Below are positions 22,007 through 33,395 of a stretch of 64,000 bases of DNA, in pieces. Source of the DNA: Marilutibacter aestuarii (GTDB lineage: Bacteria; Pseudomonadota; Gammaproteobacteria; Xanthomonadales; Xanthomonadaceae). Under the pieces are notes generated by a model. That model saw nothing but the letters and a program-made list of their open reading frames with translations, made no database searches and was not told the origin of the DNA. Both the position numbers and the translations under genes were made by a program. Where the stretch lies: positions 1-64,000 of the forward strand of contig NZ_VICE01000133.1 in NCBI RefSeq assembly GCF_006546775.1, given 5' to 3'. Each line of letters begins with the position of its first letter. The first letter of the stretch is position 1.

Positions 22007-23103
22007 GCGGCCGCCTCCCGCCGATCCGGCGTCAGGGCGGCACGCGCATCGTCGGGCAGCGTCCCGGGGAACCAGCGGCGCCCGATCCACAGCGCGACGT
22101 GGACCAGTGCGACCAGCACCGGCACCTCCACCAGCGGCCCGATGACCGTCGCGAACGCCACCTGCGAGGCGAGCCCGAAAGCGGCGATGGCCACCGCGAT
22201 GGCCAGCTCGAAGTTGTTGCTGGCCGCGGTGAAGGCCAGGGCGGTGGTGCGTGGATAGTCGATCGCGACCAGGCGGCCCATCAGGTAGCTGACCACGAAC
22301 ATCACCACGAAGTAGATCGCCAGCGGGATCGCGATGCGCAGCGCGTCAAGTGGCAGCCGCACCACGTCGCCGCCCTTCAGGGTGAACATCGCCGCGATGG
22401 TCAACAACAAGGCGACGAGCGTCAGCGGCGCGATCCGCGGCAGGAAGACCTGCTCGTACCAGTCGTCGCCCTTCCGCCTGCGCAGCACGTAGCGGGTCAG
22501 CCAGCCGGCCAGGAACGGCAGGCCCAGGTAGGTGAGCACCGCGCGGGCGATGGTGGCGAACCCGACGTCGACCACGCTGCCCTGCAGGCCGAACAGGGGC
22601 GGCAGTACCGACAGGAAGAACCAGGCATAGACACTGAAGAACGCGATCTGGAAGATCGAGTTGAAGGCCACCAGGGCGGCCACGTACTGGTTGTCGCCAC
22701 AGGCCAGCCGGTTCCAGACCAGCACCATCGCGATGCAGCGCGCCAGGCCGATCAGGATCAGGCCGGTCATGTACTCGGGACTGTCGTGCAGGAAGATCGC
22801 CGCCAGGGCGAACATCAGGATCGGACCGACCACCCAGTTCTGCAGCAGCGACAGGGCGAGCACCCGCCGGTCCTCGAATACCCGGTGCAGCGACTCATAG
22901 CGCACCCGGGCCAGGGGCGGATACATCATCAGCACCAGGCCGATCGCGATCGGCAGGTTGGTGCCGCCGATCGACATGCGGTCGAGTGCGAGGGGCAGGC
23001 CCTCGAACGCGAGCCCCAGTCCGATGCCCAGCGCCATCGCGGCGAAGATCCACACGGTGAGGTAGCGGTCCAGCCATGACAGCCGGCCAGCAGGCCGGCT
23101 CAT
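22003..23103 (-). CDS. acr3: Acr3-type arsenite efflux permease
   Basis: This 366-aa inner-membrane protein has about 10 transmembrane helices and exports arsenite by H+ antiport. It has the Acr3 features [13 protein letters not shown], with the conserved functional Cys, and [18 protein letters not shown]. ArsB, the unrelated alternative pump, is excluded by sequence. The start [16 protein letters not shown] is fixed by its ATGA overlap with arsC. It is the third gene of [11 protein letters not shown]3-arsH. Confidence 0.96.
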   Translation of the reverse strand: MSRPAGRLSWLDRYLTVWIFAAMALGIGLGLAFEGLPLALDRMSIGGTNLPIAIGLVLMMYPPLARVRYESLHRVFEDRRVLALSLLQNWVVGPILMFALAAIFLHDSPEYMTGLILIGLARCIAMVLVWNRLACGDNQYVAALVAFNSIFQIAFFSVYAWFFLSVLPPLFGLQGSVVDVGFATIARAVLTYLGLPFLAGWLTRYVLRRRKGDDWYEQVFLPRIAPLTLVALLLTIAAMFTLKGGDVVRLPLDALRIAIPLAIYFVVMFVVSYLMGRLVAIDYPRTTALAFTAASNNFELAIAVAIAAFGLASQVAFATVIGPLVEVPVLVALVHVALWIGRRWFPGTLPDDARAALTPDRREAAA

Positions 23104-23567
23104 CGCGTCGCTCCCACGCGGTGGCCCGCGGCATCGACCACGGCTTCGCCGTCTTCCTTCGCGAACGCCGCCCGTTGCGGTGACGGCAACAGGTCGAGCA
23201 CGCGCTCGGAGGGTCGGCACAGGGCCACGCCGAGCGGCGAGACCACGATCGGCCGGTTGACCAGGATGGGATGGGCGACCATCGCATCGAGCAGGGCCGC
23301 GTCGTCCAGCGACGGGTCGTCCAGGCCGAGCTCAGCGTAGGGCGTTCCCTTCTCGCGCAGGAGCTCGCGCGCCCCAATGCCCATGCGGGCCAGCAGCGAC
23401 TCGAGCATCGCGCGGGTGGGCGGCGACTTGAGGTACTCGACCACGTGCGGCTCGATGCCGGCATTGCGGATCATCGCCAGGGTGTTGCGCGAGGTGCCGC
23501 AATCGGGGTTGTGGTAGATCACCACGTCCACCGGATCCAGCCGGTCCAGCGTGTCGTTCGGGCTCAT
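23100..23567 (-). CDS. arsC: Glutaredoxin-dependent arsenate reductase ArsC
   Basis: This 155-aa enzyme reduces arsenate to arsenite using glutathione/glutaredoxin. The catalytic Cys23 lies in [13 protein letters not shown]. The conserved arginine region [23 protein letters not shown] is intact. Its size and N-terminal position match plasmid R773 ArsC rather than the thioredoxin-linked class. The start is set by the ATGA overlap with the arsR stop. Confidence 0.96.
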   Translation of the reverse strand: MSPNDTLDRLDPVDVVIYHNPDCGTSRNTLAMIRNAGIEPHVVEYLKSPPTRAMLESLLARMGIGARELLREKGTPYAELGLDDPSLDDAALLDAMVAHPILVNRPIVVSPLGVALCRPSERVLDLLPSPQRAAFAKEDGEAVVDAAGHRVGATR

Positions 23568-23893
23568 GCGCAGTCTCCGCCGCGACCGGCCGGCCCGCAC
23601 GCCGCGGCGTCGCCTCCGCAGCAATTGTCGGTGAGGTAATCGACCAGCCCCTGCATGGCGGCGAAGTCGGCACGGTAAGTGATGCTCCGGCCCTGCGGGT
23701 CGGCATCGACCAGGCCGGCCTGGGCCAGGGTCTTGAGGTGGAACGACAGCGTCGTCGCGGCGATGCCGAGCGCCTCGCCCAGCTCGGCCGGGGTGGCCCC
23801 CGTCGGGCCGGCCTCGACCAGGTGGCGGAAGATCGCCAGTCGGGTCTTCTGGGCCAGTCCGGCAAGGGCGTCGAGCGCGGCGGTGTCATCCAT
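23564..23893 (-). CDS. arsR: ArsR/SmtB-family arsenic-responsive repressor
   Basis: This 109-aa winged-helix dimer has [18 protein letters not shown] and the recognition helix [20 protein letters not shown]. The canonical ELCVCDL cysteine pair in the DNA-binding helix is absent. Instead there is a C-terminal cysteine cluster (Cys91, Cys92, Cys99, Cys108), as in the ArsR types with a relocated As(III) site. The start MDDTAAL places the first base of the ATG inside the inverted repeat at 23891-23916. A TATTAT -10 is 6 nt upstream and there is no Shine-Dalgarno, suggesting a leaderless mRNA. Confidence 0.93.
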   Translation of the reverse strand: MDDTAALDALAGLAQKTRLAIFRHLVEAGPTGATPAELGEALGIAATTLSFHLKTLAQAGLVDADPQGRSITYRADFAAMQGLVDYLTDNCCGGDAAACGPAGRGGDCA

Positions 23894-23916
23894 TGTTCGA
23901 TAATACTGGAACAATG
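23891..23916. promoter_or_regulatory. ArsR operator and -10 of the ars operon
   Basis: CATTGTTC (23891-23898) and GAACAATG (23909-23916) are a perfect 8-bp inverted repeat with a 10-nt spacer. The spacer contains the leftward -10 TATTAT (23905-23900). The left arm includes the arsR start codon. Repressor bound here would cover both the -10 and the transcription start. Confidence 0.7.
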
Positions 23917-24030
23917 GTTTTGAAGTCGAGAGGCCCCCGCGGCGGCTCCCGGGCGGGCTTGACCCAGCCGTTACAATCGATGGCCGCGGCGGGCCCGCCC
24001 TGCCCGCCCCACGACCAGCCAAGCGAGCCG

Positions 24031-26628
24031 ATGTCCAAGAGCGCCGACAAGACGCCCGAGCACACGCCCCTGATGAAGCAGTTCTTCGCCGCCAAGGCGG
24101 AGCATCCGGACGTGCTGCTGTTCTTCCGCATGGGCGACTTCTACGAGTTGTTCTACGACGATGCGCGCAAGGCAGCGCGGCTGCTCGACATCACCCTGAC
24201 CCAGCGCGGCAGCTCCGGGGGCGCGCCGATCCCGATGGCCGGCGTGCCGCACCACGCCGCGGAAGGCTACCTGGCGCGGCTGGTGGCGTTGGGCGAGTCG
24301 GTCGCGATCTGCGAGCAGATCGGCGATCCGGCCGCCAGCAAGGGCCTGGTCGAGCGCAAGGTCGTGCGCATCATCACCCCCGGCACGGTCACCGACGAGG
24401 CCCTGCTCAACGAGCGCCGCGACACCTTGCTGCTGGCGATCGCGCGGGGCCGCAACGGCTATGGCCTGGCCTGGGCCGACCTCGCGGCCGGGCGCTTCCT
24501 GGTCAACGAAGTCGCCGGCGACGACACCCTGGAAGCCGAGCTCGCCCGCCTCGAGCCGGCCGAGACCCTGGTCGCCGACGAGGATGGCTGGCCGGGTTTC
24601 GTCACCGGACGCGGCGGCCTGCGCCGCCGCCCGCCCTGGCTGTTCGACGCCGACAGCGGACGACGCCAGCTGTTGCGCTTCTTCAACCTGCACGACCTGG
24701 GCAGCTTCGGCATCGAGGACAAGCCGCTGTCGATCGCCGCCGCCGCTGCCCTGCTGGGCTACGTGGAGGAAACGCAGAAGCAGCGGCTGCCGCACCTGGC
24801 CTCGATCGCGGTCGAATCCGGCGACGGCGCGATCGCGATGAACGCCGCCACCCGGCGCCACCTGGAGCTGGATACCCGCGTCGACGGCGACACCCGCCAC
24901 ACCCTGCTCGGCGTGCTCGACAGCACGGTGACACCAATGGGCGGACGCCTGCTGCGCCGCTGGCTGCACCGTCCCCTGCGCGACCGGCCGACGCTGCGCC
25001 TGCGCCACCAGGCGGTCGAGACCCTGGTGGACACCGGCGCGGGCGAGGACCTGCGCGAACGCTTCCGTGCCCTCGGCGACCTCGAGCGCATCCTGTCGCG
25101 GATCGCCCTGCGCAGCGCGCGGCCGCGCGACCTGTCCACGCTGCGCGACGGCCTGGGACTGCTGCCGGGCGTGCATGCCCTGCTCTCGCCCCTGGACGCA
25201 CCGCGCCTGGCGGCCCTGCTCGAGGCCCTGGGCGAACACGACGCGCACGCGCGACTGCTGGCCTCGGCCATCGTCGAGCAGCCGCCGGTGCTGGCCCGCG
25301 ACGGCGGCGTGTTCGCCGACGGCCACGACGCCGAACTCGACGAACTGCGGCGCCTGTCGAGCAACGCCGACCAGTTCCTGGTCGAACTGGAAGCGCGCGA
25401 ACGCGAGGCCAGCGGCATCCCCACGCTGAAGGTCGGCTACAACCGCGTGCACGGCTACTACCTGGAGATCAGCAAGGCCCAGGCCGGCAAGGCGCCGACT
25501 CACTACACGCGGCGGCAGACGCTGGCCAACGCCGAGCGTTACATCACCGAAGAGCTGAAGGACTTCGAGGACAAGGTGCTGTCCGCGCGCGAGCGCGCCC
25601 TGGCCCGCGAACGCCTGCTGTACGAAGAACTGCTGGACACGCTCAACGAACGCCTGCCGCCGCTGCGCGCGTGCGCGGCCGCGCTGGCCGAACTGGACGT
25701 GCTCGCCGGCCTGGCCGAACGCGCGCAGGCGCTGGACTGGACGCGACCGGAGCTGGACGAACGGCCCTGCCTGCACATCGAGCGCGGCCGCCACCCGGTG
25801 GTGGAGGCGGTGCGCGAGGACCCCTTCGAGCCCAACGACCTGGTGCTCGACGAGTCACGCCGGATGCTGGTCATCACCGGCCCGAACATGGGCGGCAAGA
25901 GCACCTACATGCGGCAGAACGCGCTGATCGTGCTGCTCGCCCACATCGGCAGCTTCGTGCCGGCCGCACGCGCCTCGATCGGTCCGATCGACCGCATCCT
26001 GACCCGCATCGGCGCCGGCGACGACCTCGCCCGCGGGCAGTCCACCTTCATGGTGGAGATGAGCGAGACCAGCTACATCCTCCACCACGCCACCGCGGAA
26101 TCGCTGGTGCTGATGGACGAGATCGGCCGCGGCACCTCCACCTACGACGGCCTGGCCCTGGCCGACGCCTGCGCGCGCCATCTCGCCCACCACAACCGCG
26201 CCTACACGCTGTTCGCGACGCATTACTTCGAGCTCACCGCGCTCGCCGAACCCGGCAGCGGGATCACCAACGTGCACCTGGACGCGGTCGAGCACCACGA
26301 CCGCGAACACGGCGACCGCCTGGTCTTCATGCACGCGGTCAAGGACGGCCCGGCGAATCGCAGCTTCGGCCTCCAGGTCGCGGCGCTGGCCGGCCTGCCG
26401 CGCTCGGTGGTACAGCAGGCCAAGGGCCGCCTGGCCGAGCTGGAGCAGCGCGGCCGCGACGCGCCCAGCGCGGCACCGCTGGTGCCGGAAGTGCTGGACG
26501 CGCCGCGCCAGGCCACGCTGTTCTCCGCGCCATCGGCGGCGATGGAAGCGCTGGCCGGGCTGGACCCGGACGACCTGACCCCGAAGCAGGCGCTCGAAGC
26601 CCTGTACCGCCTGAAGTCGCTGGCCTGA
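24031..26628 (+). CDS. mutS: DNA mismatch repair protein MutS
   Basis: This 865-aa mismatch-binding ATPase has the mismatch-reading [14 protein letters not shown] near the N-terminus (Phe-x-Glu motif), connector and lever domains, the clamp with coiled coil, and the ATPase with Walker [14 protein letters not shown] and the [10 protein letters not shown] and [12 protein letters not shown] motifs. The C-terminus ([21 protein letters not shown]) is the tetramerisation/dimer tail. The length is close to the E. coli 853. The start [18 protein letters not shown] matches the family; the open frame upstream overlaps the ars promoter. It is divergent from arsR. Confidence 0.98.
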   Translation: MSKSADKTPEHTPLMKQFFAAKAEHPDVLLFFRMGDFYELFYDDARKAARLLDITLTQRGSSGGAPIPMAGVPHHAAEGYLARLVALGESVAICEQIGDPAASKGLVERKVVRIITPGTVTDEALLNERRDTLLLAIARGRNGYGLAWADLAAGRFLVNEVAGDDTLEAELARLEPAETLVADEDGWPGFVTGRGGLRRRPPWLFDADSGRRQLLRFFNLHDLGSFGIEDKPLSIAAAAALLGYVEETQKQRLPHLASIAVESGDGAIAMNAATRRHLELDTRVDGDTRHTLLGVLDSTVTPMGGRLLRRWLHRPLRDRPTLRLRHQAVETLVDTGAGEDLRERFRALGDLERILSRIALRSARPRDLSTLRDGLGLLPGVHALLSPLDAPRLAALLEALGEHDAHARLLASAIVEQPPVLARDGGVFADGHDAELDELRRLSSNADQFLVELEAREREASGIPTLKVGYNRVHGYYLEISKAQAGKAPTHYTRRQTLANAERYITEELKDFEDKVLSARERALARERLLYEELLDTLNERLPPLRACAAALAELDVLAGLAERAQALDWTRPELDERPCLHIERGRHPVVEAVREDPFEPNDLVLDESRRMLVITGPNMGGKSTYMRQNALIVLLAHIGSFVPAARASIGPIDRILTRIGAGDDLARGQSTFMVEMSETSYILHHATAESLVLMDEIGRGTSTYDGLALADACARHLAHHNRAYTLFATHYFELTALAEPGSGITNVHLDAVEHHDREHGDRLVFMHAVKDGPANRSFGLQVAALAGLPRSVVQQAKGRLAELEQRGRDAPSAAPLVPEVLDAPRQATLFSAPSAAMEALAGLDPDDLTPKQALEALYRLKSLA

Positions 26629-26629
26629 C

Positions 26630-27244
26630 TCAGGCCTTGGCGGCGGCGCGCTCGGCTTCGCTGGCGCGCGCGCGCACGCCTGCCTCGCGGCCGGCATGGC
26701 GGGCAGCGTAGGCCTCGAAGGCCGGGCGCTTGTCGATGACGCCGAACTGCATGTACCAGCCCAGGTAGGCCGACAGCATCAGGTCGGCCGCACTGAAGCG
26801 CTCGCCGGCCACGAACTCACGGCTGGACACCAGCGACTCCAGCGTCGCCAGCACGTCCTCAAGAGAACCGTAGCCGGCCGAACGCGGATCCAGCGTCGCC
26901 CCTCCCATCTTGGTCAGGACCGCCGCTTCCAGAGGTCCCGCGACGAAGAACAGCCAGCGGTAGTAATCGCCGCGCTCGCGGCTGCCCGAGGGCGGCGCCA
27001 GGCCGGCGGCCGGGAACGCATCGGCGAGATAGGCGCAGATGGCGGCGTTCTCGGTCACCACGGTGGTGTCGTGGCGGATCGCGGGCACCTTGCCCATCGG
27101 GTTGATCGCCAGGTACTCCGGCGACTTCATCGTCGTGCCGTACTCGAGGTACTCGGTGCGGTAGGGCTGGCCGGTTTCCTCGAGCATCCAGCGCGCGACG
27201 ACGCCGCGGGACTCGGGGTGGGTATACAGGGTCAGCGTGGACAT
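26630..27244 (-). CDS. Glutathione S-transferase family protein
   Basis: This 204-aa protein has an N-terminal thioredoxin-like domain (YTHPESRGVVARWMLEE, NPMGKVPAI with the cis-Pro, TENAAICAYLAD) and an all-helical C-terminal domain (FSAADLMLSAYLGW). It should conjugate glutathione to electrophiles; the substrate is unknown. It converges tail-to-tail with mutS, one base apart, and no terminator is visible between them. The 116 bp behind its start hold nothing obvious. Confidence 0.92.
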   Translation of the reverse strand: MSTLTLYTHPESRGVVARWMLEETGQPYRTEYLEYGTTMKSPEYLAINPMGKVPAIRHDTTVVTENAAICAYLADAFPAAGLAPPSGSRERGDYYRWLFFVAGPLEAAVLTKMGGATLDPRSAGYGSLEDVLATLESLVSSREFVAGERFSAADLMLSAYLGWYMQFGVIDKRPAFEAYAARHAGREAGVRARASEAERAAAKA

Positions 27245-27360
27245 CGGCGGTTCCTCCTTGAAGGACTGCGGGACAAGGGGACCACGTTACGCCGCACCTG
27301 CTGACAGCGCGTGTCAGCACACCTGCGCGCGCCGCTCTCGGACCGGCCGGAACGCGGGCG

Positions 27361-28029
27361 TCAGGAGGCCTCGCCGCCCGCACCGGTCGACGGCGCGGCG
27401 TCGAAGCGCCGGACCTGCCGAGCCGGGTCGAACGGGCCGATGCGGTCGCGGCCATCGAAGCGGTAGTCGGCGAACTCGCCGTCCGCGCGCACGTAGTGCA
27501 GGAACACCTGCACCCAGTAGCGTCCGTCGAAACGCCCCCGCCAGTGCGGCAGTTCCGCCCCCTTGTAAGCGAGCATGTCGCCCGGGGCCAGCGGGAGCTC
27601 GAGATCGCGGCCGCCCGCCTGCACGCCCAGCGTCCAGGGCTGGTCGGCATCGAAGCCCAGGGTCAGCGAGGTGCTGATCTCGCAGGAGGGCCGGTCCAGG
27701 TGCCGCGGCAGCTCGGCGCCGGGCATGTAGACCCGCAGGTACGAATAGCACGGGTGGAGCGGACCGCCGGCGACGCGCTCCATCAGCGGCAGCACCCGCA
27801 GCAGCAGGCATTCCGAGAGCGTGTCGGCATAGCGGCCCTGCGAGCCGAGGGTTTCCTCGACGGTGTAGTAGCCCGGCACGCCGGTCTGCATCACCGCGTA
27901 GTTGGCGCACAGTTCCGCTTCGGCCGGCGCCAGCACCCCGCGCAACACGCTGAACCCCTCCGCGGCGAAGTGGGCCGCGCTGCGGGCGATCATGTCGGCG
28001 GGGGCGATGGCGGCTCGGGGATCGGTCAT
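27361..28029 (-). CDS. Putative 2OG-Fe(II) oxygenase-like protein
   Basis: This 222-aa protein is not firmly recognised. The central pattern fits a 2-oxoglutarate/Fe(II) double-stranded beta-helix. YSYLRVYMPGAELPRHLDRPSCEIS gives an H-x-D iron motif at the expected strand, followed by LTLGFDADQPW. PLAPGDMLAYKGAELPHWR gives the distal His, and an Arg follows in FLHYVR. The N-terminal helix (FAAEGFSVLRGVL) resembles prolyl-hydroxylase-like starts. It is divergent from katG across 303 bp. The substrate is unknown; other cupin-fold roles are possible. Confidence 0.7.
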   Translation of the reverse strand: MTDPRAAIAPADMIARSAAHFAAEGFSVLRGVLAPAEAELCANYAVMQTGVPGYYTVEETLGSQGRYADTLSECLLLRVLPLMERVAGGPLHPCYSYLRVYMPGAELPRHLDRPSCEISTSLTLGFDADQPWTLGVQAGGRDLELPLAPGDMLAYKGAELPHWRGRFDGRYWVQVFLHYVRADGEFADYRFDGRDRIGPFDPARQVRRFDAAPSTGAGGEAS

Positions 28030-28155
28030 GGAGGCGGGACGTGGGTCGGTGGCGGCGGAGGGGGACGATGGTAACCGCAGCGTCGCGGGGCCGGCACGTG
28101 GACGATTCCGTCATCGTTCCGGGCGCATGATGCGGCCCTCCGCGCCCGCCTGGCG

Positions 28156-28192
28156 ATAGCCCAGCGCTATCCCAACGAACAGAACATTCAAT
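28156..28192. promoter_or_regulatory. OxyR-like binding site before katG
   Basis: ATAG-N7-CTAT (28156-28170) is a perfect OxyR half-operator. Seven bases later comes a weak second half (AACAG...CAATT). The full consensus is two ATAG-N7-CTAT units 7 nt apart. It lies about 145-175 bp before katG in the 303-bp gap with the oxygenase gene and could serve either gene. Nothing else is recognisable in the gap. Confidence 0.55.
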
Positions 28193-28203
28193 TTCAGATA
28201 TGA

Positions 28204-30585
<2,382 letters not shown>

Positions 30586-30607
30586 GCAGTCCGACGCGTG
30601 CTCGCGA

Positions 30608-30636
30608 AAAAGCCCGGCATCCGCCGGGCTTTTTTT
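30608..30636 (+). terminator. Rho-independent terminator of katG
   Basis: AGCCCGGC and GCCGGGCT surround a 4-nt loop, preceded by A5 and followed by T7. It lies 23 bp after the katG stop. Confidence 0.93.
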
Positions 30637-30687
30637 CATGTGCGTCCACCGGCATGCGCGTCCACGGGGCCTCGGCAAGGCAGGGCC

Positions 30688-30777
30688 GTAGGATGGGTAG
30701 CGCGACGCAAAACCCATCGTGCGTATGGCACGAAATGTCGCGACGGTGGGTTTCGCTTTCAGCTCTACCCACCCTAC
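30688..30777. repeat. 90-bp palindromic repeat, copy 1
   Basis: The element starts GTAGGATGGGTAGCG and ends CTACCCACCCTAC, so its ends are inverted repeats. Inside, AACCCATCGTGCG pairs imperfectly with CGACGGTGGGTTT. It is about 85% identical by eye to copy 2 (30801-30891) and to the copy at 55030-55119. It is non-coding and could fold into a long hairpin. It resembles the REP-like intergenic elements common in Xanthomonadaceae. Confidence 0.85.
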
Positions 30778-30800
30778 GACGCGCGATGAGAGGCAGGGTT

Positions 30801-30891
30801 GTAGGAACGGTAGCGCGAAGCAAAAACCCATCGTGCGTATGGCACGAAACCTCGCGACGGTGGGTTTCGCCTTCGGCTCTAACCACCCTAC
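30801..30891. repeat. 90-bp palindromic repeat, copy 2
   Basis: It lies in the same orientation as copy 1 with 23 bp between them. It starts GTAGGAACGGTAGCG and ends TAACCACCCTAC, so the outer arms are slightly decayed, while the core AAACCCATCGTGCGTATGGC is the same as copy 1 apart from one extra A. Together with the katG terminator it fills the 345-bp gap 30586-30930. Confidence 0.85.
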
Positions 30892-30930
30892 GACGCACTT
30901 GTCTCTGGTCCCTGGCCTTGACCTTCGCGA

Positions 30931-32130
30931 CTACGCCGCCGCTGCGTCCCGATGCACGCCAGCCGGCACCGCCTCCAGCGCGCGCGACAGATCCGCCCAC
31001 AGGTCGTCGACATGCTCGATGCCCACCGACAGACGCAGCAATCCGGGCGTGATGCCGTGGGCGAGCTGGTCGGCCTCACCGACCACCCGGTGGGTCAGGC
31101 CGGCCGGGTGCTGGATGAGGGTGTCGACCGAACCCAGGCTGACCGCGGGCGTGAGCAGCTTCACTTCGCGCATCACCGACGCCGCGGCGGCATGGCCGTG
31201 CGCCAGCTCGAAGGCAACCAGGCAACCGGGGCCGCGCATCTGGGTCCAGTGCAGCGCGGCGTTCCTGACGGTGCCCAGTCCCGGGTAGAACACCTTCGCG
31301 ACGCTCGGGTGCGCCTGCAAGCGCTCGGCGAGCACCTCGGCATTCTTCTGCGCACGCTCCACGCGCAGCGCCAGCGTCGGCAGCCCGCGATGCAGCAGGT
31401 AGGCTGCCAACGGGTGCAACAGCCCCCCCGTCGCTGCACGCACGGTGCGCAGCGGGCGGGCGTCCTCGTCGGCGCAGCACACCACGCCGGCGATCACGTC
31501 GCCATGCCCGCCAAGGAACTTGGTGGCGCTGTGCAGCACGTAGCGCGCGCCGAGTGCGGCCGGGTTCTGCAGCACCGGCGTGGCGAACGTGGAGTCGACC
31601 AGCACCGGGACCTCGCCCGCAGCGGCCACCGCAGCCCGAATGTCGACCAGGTCCAAGGTCGGATTGGCGGGGGTCTCGACGATCACCAGCGTGGTATCGG
31701 CGCGGCGGCGCGAAGCGATCTCACCGGCCTCGACGAATTCGGCCTCGATCCCGCACAGGCCGCTGGCCAGCAGATGATCGGAGGTGCCATACAGCGGGCG
31801 CACGACCAGCACATGGGCGCCGTGGGCACGGCGGGCCATCAGCACGGCGGTCAGCGCCGCCATGCCCGAGCCGAAGGCAACGCAGGCGCCGGTGCCCTCC
31901 AGCGCGGCCAGCGCATCCTCCACGCGGGCCACGGTCGGATTGTGCAGCCGGGCATAGATGGGATTGTCGGCGCGTGCCTGCCCCCCCACCAGGGCGTCGA
32001 AGCTGGCGGTCCCCGCGTCGAGGTCGGTCACCGGGTAGGTCGTGGACAGGTCGATCGGTGGCGCATGCACGCCGAGCCGGCGAAGCTCATCGCGGCCGGC
32101 GTGTACGGCACGGGTCGAAAATCGGGTCAT
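30931..32130 (-). CDS. Trans-sulfuration-family PLP enzyme, methionine gamma-lyase/cystathionine gamma-lyase-like
   Basis: This 399-aa enzyme of the Cys/Met-metabolism PLP family has Tyr59 and Arg61 (IYARLHNPT) for phosphate binding from the neighbouring subunit, Tyr114 (PLYGTSDH) stacking on PLP, and Lys204 (HSATKFLGGHGD) as the Schiff-base lysine. These numbers align with Pseudomonas putida methionine gamma-lyase, but its Cys116 is Thr here. Members cleave methionine, cystathionine or homocysteine, so the exact reaction is uncertain. A divergent Lrp/AsnC gene 91 bp away mirrors the mdeA-mdeR arrangement and supports a catabolic sulfur-amino-acid role. Confidence 0.85.
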   Translation of the reverse strand: MTRFSTRAVHAGRDELRRLGVHAPPIDLSTTYPVTDLDAGTASFDALVGGQARADNPIYARLHNPTVARVEDALAALEGTGACVAFGSGMAALTAVLMARRAHGAHVLVVRPLYGTSDHLLASGLCGIEAEFVEAGEIASRRRADTTLVIVETPANPTLDLVDIRAAVAAAGEVPVLVDSTFATPVLQNPAALGARYVLHSATKFLGGHGDVIAGVVCCADEDARPLRTVRAATGGLLHPLAAYLLHRGLPTLALRVERAQKNAEVLAERLQAHPSVAKVFYPGLGTVRNAALHWTQMRGPGCLVAFELAHGHAAAASVMREVKLLTPAVSLGSVDTLIQHPAGLTHRVVGEADQLAHGITPGLLRLSVGIEHVDDLWADLSRALEAVPAGVHRDAAAA

Positions 32131-32143
32131 GACGGCACCATTT

Positions 32144-32176
32144 CATCGGAAATCCATCCGATGCTAGAAGCTTCTA
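32144..32176. promoter_or_regulatory. Two dyads in the PLP-enzyme/Lrp divergent promoter
   Basis: CATCGGA-N6-TCCGATG (32144-32163) is followed directly by the perfect 12-bp palindrome TAGAAGCTTCTA (32165-32176). Both are in the 91-bp space between the divergent genes. They are likely operators for the Lrp-type regulator; this is inference from position and symmetry. Confidence 0.55.
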
Positions 32177-32221
32177 CGCCTGATAACCTTCAAGCCGAAC
32201 GATATTCGCAAAGGTGCCGGT

Positions 32222-32698
32222 ATGTTCCGACTCGACCGAACCGACTTCGCCCTGCTCCGGCTGTTGCGGAAGAATGCACGGCTGCCCAACAAGACCCTGG
32301 CCGAGAAAGCCGGGATCGCGCCGTCGACCGCTCTGGAGCGTGTCCGCCGCATGCATGAGTCGCGGACGATCCAGGGCTACCACGCGGAGATCAACCCGGC
32401 CGCGATCGGCATCGGGTTGCAGGCCATGGTCGTGGTCCGGCTCGCCCGCCACTCGCGCGCGATGGTCGACAGCTTCCACCGCCACCTGCAGGGCCTCCGG
32501 GAGGTGCTCGCCTTCTACCATCTGGCAGGGGCGGACGACTTCCTCGTCCACGTCGGCGTGCGCGACAGCGACCACCTGCGCGAACTCGCCCTGACCGCTT
32601 TCACCGAGCGCGAGGAAGTGGCCCACATCCAGACCCAGCTGATCTTCGAATTCCGCCGCAACACCGAGTTGCCGATCCTCCGACCGCCGGATCCCTGA
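32222..32698 (+). CDS. Lrp/AsnC-family transcriptional regulator
   Basis: This 158-aa protein has an N-terminal helix-turn-helix (LDRTDFALLRLLRKNARLPNKTLAEKAGIAPSTALERV-type, residues 4-42) and a C-terminal RAM/ligand domain (VLAFYHLAGADDFLVHVGVRD). AAGGTG precedes the ATG by 6 nt. It probably senses an amino acid and controls the divergent PLP enzyme gene and itself. The closest functional analogues are MdeR/BkdR-type local regulators rather than global Lrp. Confidence 0.92.
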   Translation: MFRLDRTDFALLRLLRKNARLPNKTLAEKAGIAPSTALERVRRMHESRTIQGYHAEINPAAIGIGLQAMVVVRLARHSRAMVDSFHRHLQGLREVLAFYHLAGADDFLVHVGVRDSDHLRELALTAFTEREEVAHIQTQLIFEFRRNTELPILRPPDP

Positions 32699-32745
32699 GC
32701 GTGCGCCCGGAGCGGCCGGCGGGCGTAGGATGGGGGCCCGACCGC

Positions 32746-33381
32746 ATGGATGACACGCCCATGACCAGTCCGATCGCACAGGACCTGCTCGGCCGCCTGC
32801 AGGGCCAGCCACTTTCCGACATCGGCCGCCAGCTTGGCCTCTCCGACAGCCAGGTACAGGGCGCGGTCGCCACCGCCCTGCCCCTGCTGCTGGGCGCGCT
32901 GGGCCGCAACGCCAGCCAGCCCCAAGGGGCCGACGCCCTGTTCGGCGCGCTGCAGCGCGACCATGCCGGCGAGGACATCGGCAGTGTGCTGGGCGCCGTG
33001 CTGGGCGGTGGCGGCCAGGGCGCTGGCATCCTCGACCACGTACTGGGCGCGCGACAGCAGACTGCCGTCCGCGGAATCGAGGCCAGCACCGGGCTGGACG
33101 GCGACCGCGCGGGCAACCTGCTGAAGATGCTCGCGCCCCTGGTCCTGGCCTACCTGGCCCGGCGGATGTTCTCATCCGATCCCGCGCCCGCCGGCACCGC
33201 GCCGCTGTCACCGACACCGCAAAGCCTGGGCAGCGTGCTCGGCCAGGAGAGCCGCCGCATCAGCGAGTCGGGCGGACTTGCGGGCGGCCTGCTCGGCGCG
33301 GTCCTCGACCAGGACGGCGATGGCGATGCCGACCTGGGCGACCTCGTTCGCCTGGGCGGCTCGATATTCGGCGGACGTTGA
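32746..33381 (+). CDS. DUF937 (YidB-like) protein
   Basis: This 211-aa protein from ATG 32746 could instead start at ATG 32761 or GTG 32701. It has low-complexity Gly/Leu/Ala helices: LLGRLQGQPLSDIGRQLGLSDSQVQGAVATALPLLLGALGRN is the DUF937 signature region. Later come VLGAVLGGGGQGAG and a dimer-like C-terminal GGLLGAVLDQDGDGDADLGDL with Asp repeats resembling a dockerin-type Ca loop. No function is known for the family. It lies 47 bp after the Lrp gene and may be co-transcribed with it. Confidence 0.8.
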   Translation: MDDTPMTSPIAQDLLGRLQGQPLSDIGRQLGLSDSQVQGAVATALPLLLGALGRNASQPQGADALFGALQRDHAGEDIGSVLGAVLGGGGQGAGILDHVLGARQQTAVRGIEASTGLDGDRAGNLLKMLAPLVLAYLARRMFSSDPAPAGTAPLSPTPQSLGSVLGQESRRISESGGLAGGLLGAVLDQDGDGDADLGDLVRLGGSIFGGR

Positions 33382-33395
33382 GCCCCCCGCCCGGA

